64,000 nt of DNA from NCBI GenBank assembly GCA_002086835.1, contig MVIG01000008.1:124001-188000 (forward strand), given 5' to 3'. Source of the stretch: Mycolicibacterium porcinum (lineage in GTDB: Bacteria > Actinomycetota > Actinomycetes > Mycobacteriales > Mycobacteriaceae). The notes under the pieces are model-generated. The model had not been told where the DNA came from. It made no database searches and saw only the letters and a program-made list of their open reading frames with translations. Positions 61,631-64,000 of the stretch are shown here, in pieces; positions within the stretch are counted from its first letter, which is position 1, and each line of letters starts with the position of its first letter. The translations under genes were made by a program, and so were the position numbers.

Positions 61631-62685
61631 CGGTCGCGGACGGCCAATTCCCGCAGCACCACATCCGTTGCGTCCCAATCCATGCACTTGTCGGTGACCG
61701 ACTGCCCGTAGGTCAGCGGACGCGCCTCGGGCGACTGGGCACCGGCGATCAGGAAGCTCTCCAGCATCACACCGCTGATCGGCAACCCGTCCCGCACCAA
61801 CTGGGCCACCTCAGCGGCCACCGACGCCTGGCGGATGTGGTCCTTGCCGGAATTGGCGTGGCTGCAATCGATCACGACACGACCGGGCAGCCCGGCAGCG
61901 GTCAGCTTGGCGGCGGCATCAGCCACCGCGTCGGCCCCGTAGTTCGGTCCGTCCGTCCCTCCGCGCAGGATCACGTGGCAGTCCTCGTTGCCTGCGGTAC
62001 TCACTACCGCGCCGCGGCCCATGTCGTCCATGCCGAAGAAGACATGCTCGGCCGCAGCGGCTTTCACACCGTCGACCGCGACCTGGATATTGCCGTCGGT
62101 GCCGTTCTTGAATCCGACCGGCATCGACAGTCCCGACGCCAGCTGACGGTGCACCTGCGACTCGGTGGTCCGGGCGCCGATGGCACCCCAAGCTACGGCG
62201 TCGGCGATGTACTGCGGGCTGGTGGGCTCCAGGAACTCACACCCCACCGGCAGGCCGATGTCGATGATGTCGAGCAGCAGTTGACGAGCCACCCGAAGGC
62301 CACGCGCGACATCGTAGGTGCCGTCCATACCCGGGTCGTTGATCAGGCCCTTCCAGCCGATGGTGGTGCGCGGCTTCTCGAAGTACACCCGCATCACGAT
62401 CTTGAGCTGGTCTTTGAGGTCGTTGGCCACCTTGACCAGCCGGCTGGCGTATTCCAGCGCCGCCGCGGGATCGTGCACCGAACAGGGGCCGACGACCACC
62501 AGCAGCCGTTCGTCACGACCGGCCAGGATGTCGGCGATCTCGTCGCGGTCGCGGGCCACCCGCTCAGCCCGGCGCTCCCCCAACGGGAACTCGGTCAGCA
62601 CGTCGTGCGGGCTGGGGATCGCGCTGAAACTGCGGACCCGTCGGTCCGATGTGGCGGGTGCGTTGGCGATCTGCGCCAAATTCAT
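61627..62685 (-). CDS. 3-deoxy-7-phosphoheptulonate synthase, type I (AroF/AroG-like)
   Basis: 352 residues. It joins phosphoenolpyruvate and erythrose 4-phosphate to DAHP, the first step of the shikimate pathway. Type I blocks are plain: LLVVVGPCSVHDPAAALEYA, MRVYFEKPRTTIGWKGLIND, AIGARTTESQVHRQLASGLS, VIDCSHANSGKD. The N-terminal extension with SPHDVLTEFPL is the type Ialpha regulatory segment. Mycobacteria usually rely on a type II enzyme, so this is probably a second isozyme. The upstream leader at 62747-62880 suggests attenuation by aromatic amino acids. Confidence 0.95.
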   Translation of the reverse strand: MNLAQIANAPATSDRRVRSFSAIPSPHDVLTEFPLGERRAERVARDRDEIADILAGRDERLLVVVGPCSVHDPAAALEYASRLVKVANDLKDQLKIVMRVYFEKPRTTIGWKGLINDPGMDGTYDVARGLRVARQLLLDIIDIGLPVGCEFLEPTSPQYIADAVAWGAIGARTTESQVHRQLASGLSMPVGFKNGTDGNIQVAVDGVKAAAAEHVFFGMDDMGRGAVVSTAGNEDCHVILRGGTDGPNYGADAVADAAAKLTAAGLPGRVVIDCSHANSGKDHIRQASVAAEVAQLVRDGLPISGVMLESFLIAGAQSPEARPLTYGQSVTDKCMDWDATDVVLRELAVRDR

Positions 62686-62746
62686 TTCTCAGGTGCCTTC
62701 CTGGTGGTGGGCACCTACGAGAGATCCGGCGCCCTGTAACGACGAA

Positions 62747-62771
62747 AGGCAGCGACCGATGGTCACTGCCT
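62747..62771 (-). terminator. Attenuator terminator hairpin upstream of DAHP synthase
   Basis: On the minus strand AGGCAGTGACC-ATC-GGTCGCTGCCT forms an 11-bp stem (one G-U) followed by TTTCGTCGTT. It lies 61 bp before the DAHP synthase start and just after CCCGGAGCCC (62772-62781), which can pair instead with the GGCTCCGGG of the upstream hairpin. The U run is interrupted, so efficiency is uncertain. Confidence 0.55.
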
Positions 62772-62792
62772 GGGCTCCGGGTGGATGCGTGC

Positions 62793-62867
62793 TTAGTGCT
62801 GCGCTTTATCGGCTCCGCCCGGAGCCTTGATAAAGCGCCAATAGCTGGCACACACACCGATAGTCAC
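62793..62867 (-). CDS. Leader peptide of DAHP synthase (Tyr-Trp-Arg-Phe)
   Basis: 24 codons reading VTIGVCASYWRFIKAPGGAD plus KAQH and TAA. The run Tyr-Trp-Arg-Phe contains all three aromatic amino acids, the end products of the pathway that the downstream enzyme starts. The GTG at 62867 lies 7 bp after a TAGCCT -10 element and has no ribosome-binding site, which fits a leaderless start; a GTG at 62855 is also in frame. The hairpin at 62801-62838 begins inside the TGG-CGC-TTT codons. Confidence 0.7.
   Translation of the reverse strand: MTIGVCASYWRFIKAPGGADKAQH
62801..62838 (-). promoter_or_regulatory. Ribosome-sensing hairpin of the DAHP synthase leader
   Basis: On the minus strand GCGCTTTATC pairs with GATAAAGCGC (10 bp) and inside it GGCTCC with GGAGCC (6 bp). 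The 5' arm is the Arg-Phe-Ile coding part of the leader peptide. The GGCTCCGGG segment can pair alternatively with CCCGGAGCC at 62772-62781, giving two mutually exclusive structures before the terminator hairpin. Confidence 0.7.
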
Positions 62868-62874
62868 GTCGGCC

Positions 62875-62880
62875 AGGCTA
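62875..62880 (-). promoter_or_regulatory. -10 element of the DAHP synthase leader transcript
   Basis: TAGCCT on the minus strand fits TANNNT; the GTG of the leader peptide begins 7 bp downstream, the spacing expected for a leaderless mycobacterial transcript. Confidence 0.5.
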
Positions 62881-62914
62881 CACGACCGCCGACGCAGGAC
62901 CATAATCGGGCGGT

Positions 62915-62933
62915 TCACAACCGTGGTTTGTGA
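62915..62933. promoter_or_regulatory. Inverted repeat in the LysR/DAHP synthase divergent region
   Basis: TCACAA-N7-TTGTGA sits 22 bp upstream of the LysR gene start and about 50 bp from the leader-peptide start. Position and symmetry suit a LysR autoregulatory site. Confidence 0.5.
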
Positions 62934-62954
62934 CCACAACCTACGATCCTGGAC

Positions 62955-63887
62955 ATGCCGCTCAGCGCAAGGATGCCCGAGTTGGCAGCGTTCGAGGTGC
63001 TGCTGGCGATCGCGCGCACCGGCAGTCTCGGAGCCGCCGGACGGGAACTCGGACTCACCCAGCAGGCCGTATCGGCCCGCCTGGCATCCATCGAAGCCCA
63101 GACCGGCGTGCGGCTGGTGCAGCGCAGTCCCCGAGGATCGCAGTTGACCGCGGCCGGTGCGGTGGTCGCCGAGTGGGCCGACCAGTTGCTCGACGTCGCC
63201 GGGCGCGTGGACGCCGGCCTGGCCGCGATGCGCAGCGAAAGCCACAGCCGGATCACCGTCGCGGCCAGCCTGACCATCGCCGAGCAGCTCATGCCGCGGT
63301 GGTTGGTGTCGCTACAGGCCGACGCGGCGCGCCGGGGTGTCACCGCACCGCACGTCATCCTCACCGCGGCCAACAGCGACCAGGTGATCGCCGCGGTGCA
63401 CGACGGTACGGCCGATCTCGGCTTCATCGAATCCCCTGGCGCCCCAGCCGGTTTACACGGCCGGGTGATCGCCCGCGACGAACTGGTGACGGTGGTGCCG
63501 CCGGAACACAAATGGGCGCGACGATCGGCCCCGGTCAGCCCCACCGAACTCAACGAGACCGCACTCGTGTCACGCGAAACAGGTTCGGGCACACGGGAAG
63601 CCCTCAGCACTGCGCTGCGCACCGCGCTGGGACCGTCGAGCCGGCAGGCCGATCCGGCGATCGAATTGTCCTCTGCGGCGGCGATGCGCGCCGCGGTACT
63701 CGCCGGCGCCGGGCCTGCCGTGATGAGCCGCCTGGCCGTCGACGACGACCTCACCCTCGGCCGGCTGCGCGAGGTACCCGTCGCCGGGTTGGATCTGCGT
63801 CGCGAGCTGCGCGCGATCTGGTCGGGCGGCCGCACCCCGCCGGCCGGGGCGGTGCGCGACCTGCTCGGCCACATCGCGTCGCACTGA
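62955..63887 (+). CDS. LysR family transcriptional regulator
   Basis: 310 residues: N-terminal helix-turn-helix (MPELAAFEVLLAIARTGSLG, AAGRELGLTQQAVSARL) and a LysR substrate-binding domain from about residue 95 (SRITVAASLTIAEQLMPRWL, LGFIESPGAPAGLHGRVIAR, ALVSRETGSGTREAL). The last block, with ETGSGTRE, is like CysB/CbbR-type co-inducer sites. It is divergent from DAHP synthase but may regulate other genes. The ATG at 62955 gives the standard N-terminus. Confidence 0.9.
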   Translation: MPLSARMPELAAFEVLLAIARTGSLGAAGRELGLTQQAVSARLASIEAQTGVRLVQRSPRGSQLTAAGAVVAEWADQLLDVAGRVDAGLAAMRSESHSRITVAASLTIAEQLMPRWLVSLQADAARRGVTAPHVILTAANSDQVIAAVHDGTADLGFIESPGAPAGLHGRVIARDELVTVVPPEHKWARRSAPVSPTELNETALVSRETGSGTREALSTALRTALGPSSRQADPAIELSSAAAMRAAVLAGAGPAVMSRLAVDDDLTLGRLREVPVAGLDLRRELRAIWSGGRTPPAGAVRDLLGHIASH

Positions 63888-63902
63888 TGTCTCCGAGACC
63901 GG

Positions 63903-63941
63903 CGAAATGGTCGCTCCTACCGCGGTTTTACAACCATTTCG
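63903..63941 (+). terminator. Possible hairpin downstream of the LysR gene
   Basis: CGAAATGGT (63903-63911) and ACCATTTCG (63933-63941) form a perfect 9-bp inverted repeat around a 21-nt loop that itself holds GGTT/AACC. There is no U run, so it may be a factor-dependent terminator or an operator. It begins 16 bp after the LysR stop. Confidence 0.35.
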
Positions 63942-64000
63942 TCGTTCTCGGTGTGGTCAGCCGCGCAGTAGTCGGCCCGAACGCACACCGCGCATCGTGT

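Noticed and set aside
61135..62739. 534-codon plus-strand frame
   Set aside because: It is antisense to the strongly supported DAHP synthase and out of frame with the membrane protein; no recognisable domain.
1..64000. CRISPR arrays, insertion sequences, prophage genes, SAM- or sulfur-type riboswitches
   Set aside because: I found no regularly spaced repeats, transposase or integrase genes, phage structural genes, or recognisable riboswitch architecture in the intergenic regions.

Overview
The window reads as chromosomal DNA of a high-GC actinomycete, most likely a fast-growing mycobacterium (Mycolicibacterium type). Supporting signs are a PPE-PPW protein behind an IdeR-like box, WXG100 proteins, a PknF-like kinase homologue, many GTG starts and TANNNT-type -10 elements. 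Species cannot be told from the sequence.

Region 1 (about 0.3-42.6 kb) is a dense accessory region for taking up and oxidising small organic compounds, most plausibly organosulfur compounds (sulfonates, sulfones, thioethers) used as sulfur sources. It holds nine flavin-dependent monooxygenases of the luciferase/NtaA/SnaA/SsuD superfamily, three DszC/SfnC-like acyl-CoA-dehydrogenase-fold proteins, an FAD/NAD(P) monooxygenase-like protein, a four-domain rhodanese, two SsuABC-like importers, two dipeptide/nickel-type (DppBC plus fused DF) importers, an orphan MetQ-like lipoprotein, an ABC-2 exporter and a small copper set (YcnI-like, CopC-CopD fusion). It is built from repeated modules: SBP-ATPase-permease-LLM occurs twice (5.3-9.3 and 14.6-18.7 kb) and SBP-permease-permease-ATPase-LLM occurs twice (26.9-33.4 and 34.7-41.1 kb). 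No transcriptional regulator and no flavin reductase lies inside it. A conserved element of about 40 bp precedes several of its transcription units and is a candidate operator for an unlinked regulator.

Region 2 (42.6-51.2 kb) looks more like core genome: a cytochrome P450, a polysaccharide deacetylase-like protein with a MerR-type promoter divergent from a MerR gene, a DUF417 membrane protein, an ECF-like sigma factor with a ZAS anti-sigma factor, a DUF302 protein divergent from a thioredoxin across a CsoR/CstR-type palindrome, a TVP38/DedA-like membrane protein, the Tex RNA-binding protein and tRNA-Val(CAC).

Region 3 (51.2-57.0 kb) is a tRNA locus. tRNA-Gly(GCC), tRNA-Cys(GCA) and tRNA-Val(GAC) end in a textbook terminator. 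The tRNA-Gly gene with its promoter is repeated in direct orientation about 5 kb downstream (138 of 144 bases identical). Between the copies lie a WXG100 gene, a frameshifted WXG-type gene, a small membrane protein and a receptor-like pseudokinase.

Region 4 (57.0-64.0 kb) carries a TetR regulator, a heme oxygenase behind a double palindromic operator, a PPE-PPW protein behind an IdeR-like iron box, membrane proteins, a type I DAHP synthase and a divergent LysR regulator. The DAHP synthase is preceded by a probable leaderless leader peptide with Tyr-Trp-Arg-Phe codons, mutually exclusive hairpins and a terminator-like hairpin, which together look like an aromatic amino-acid attenuator.
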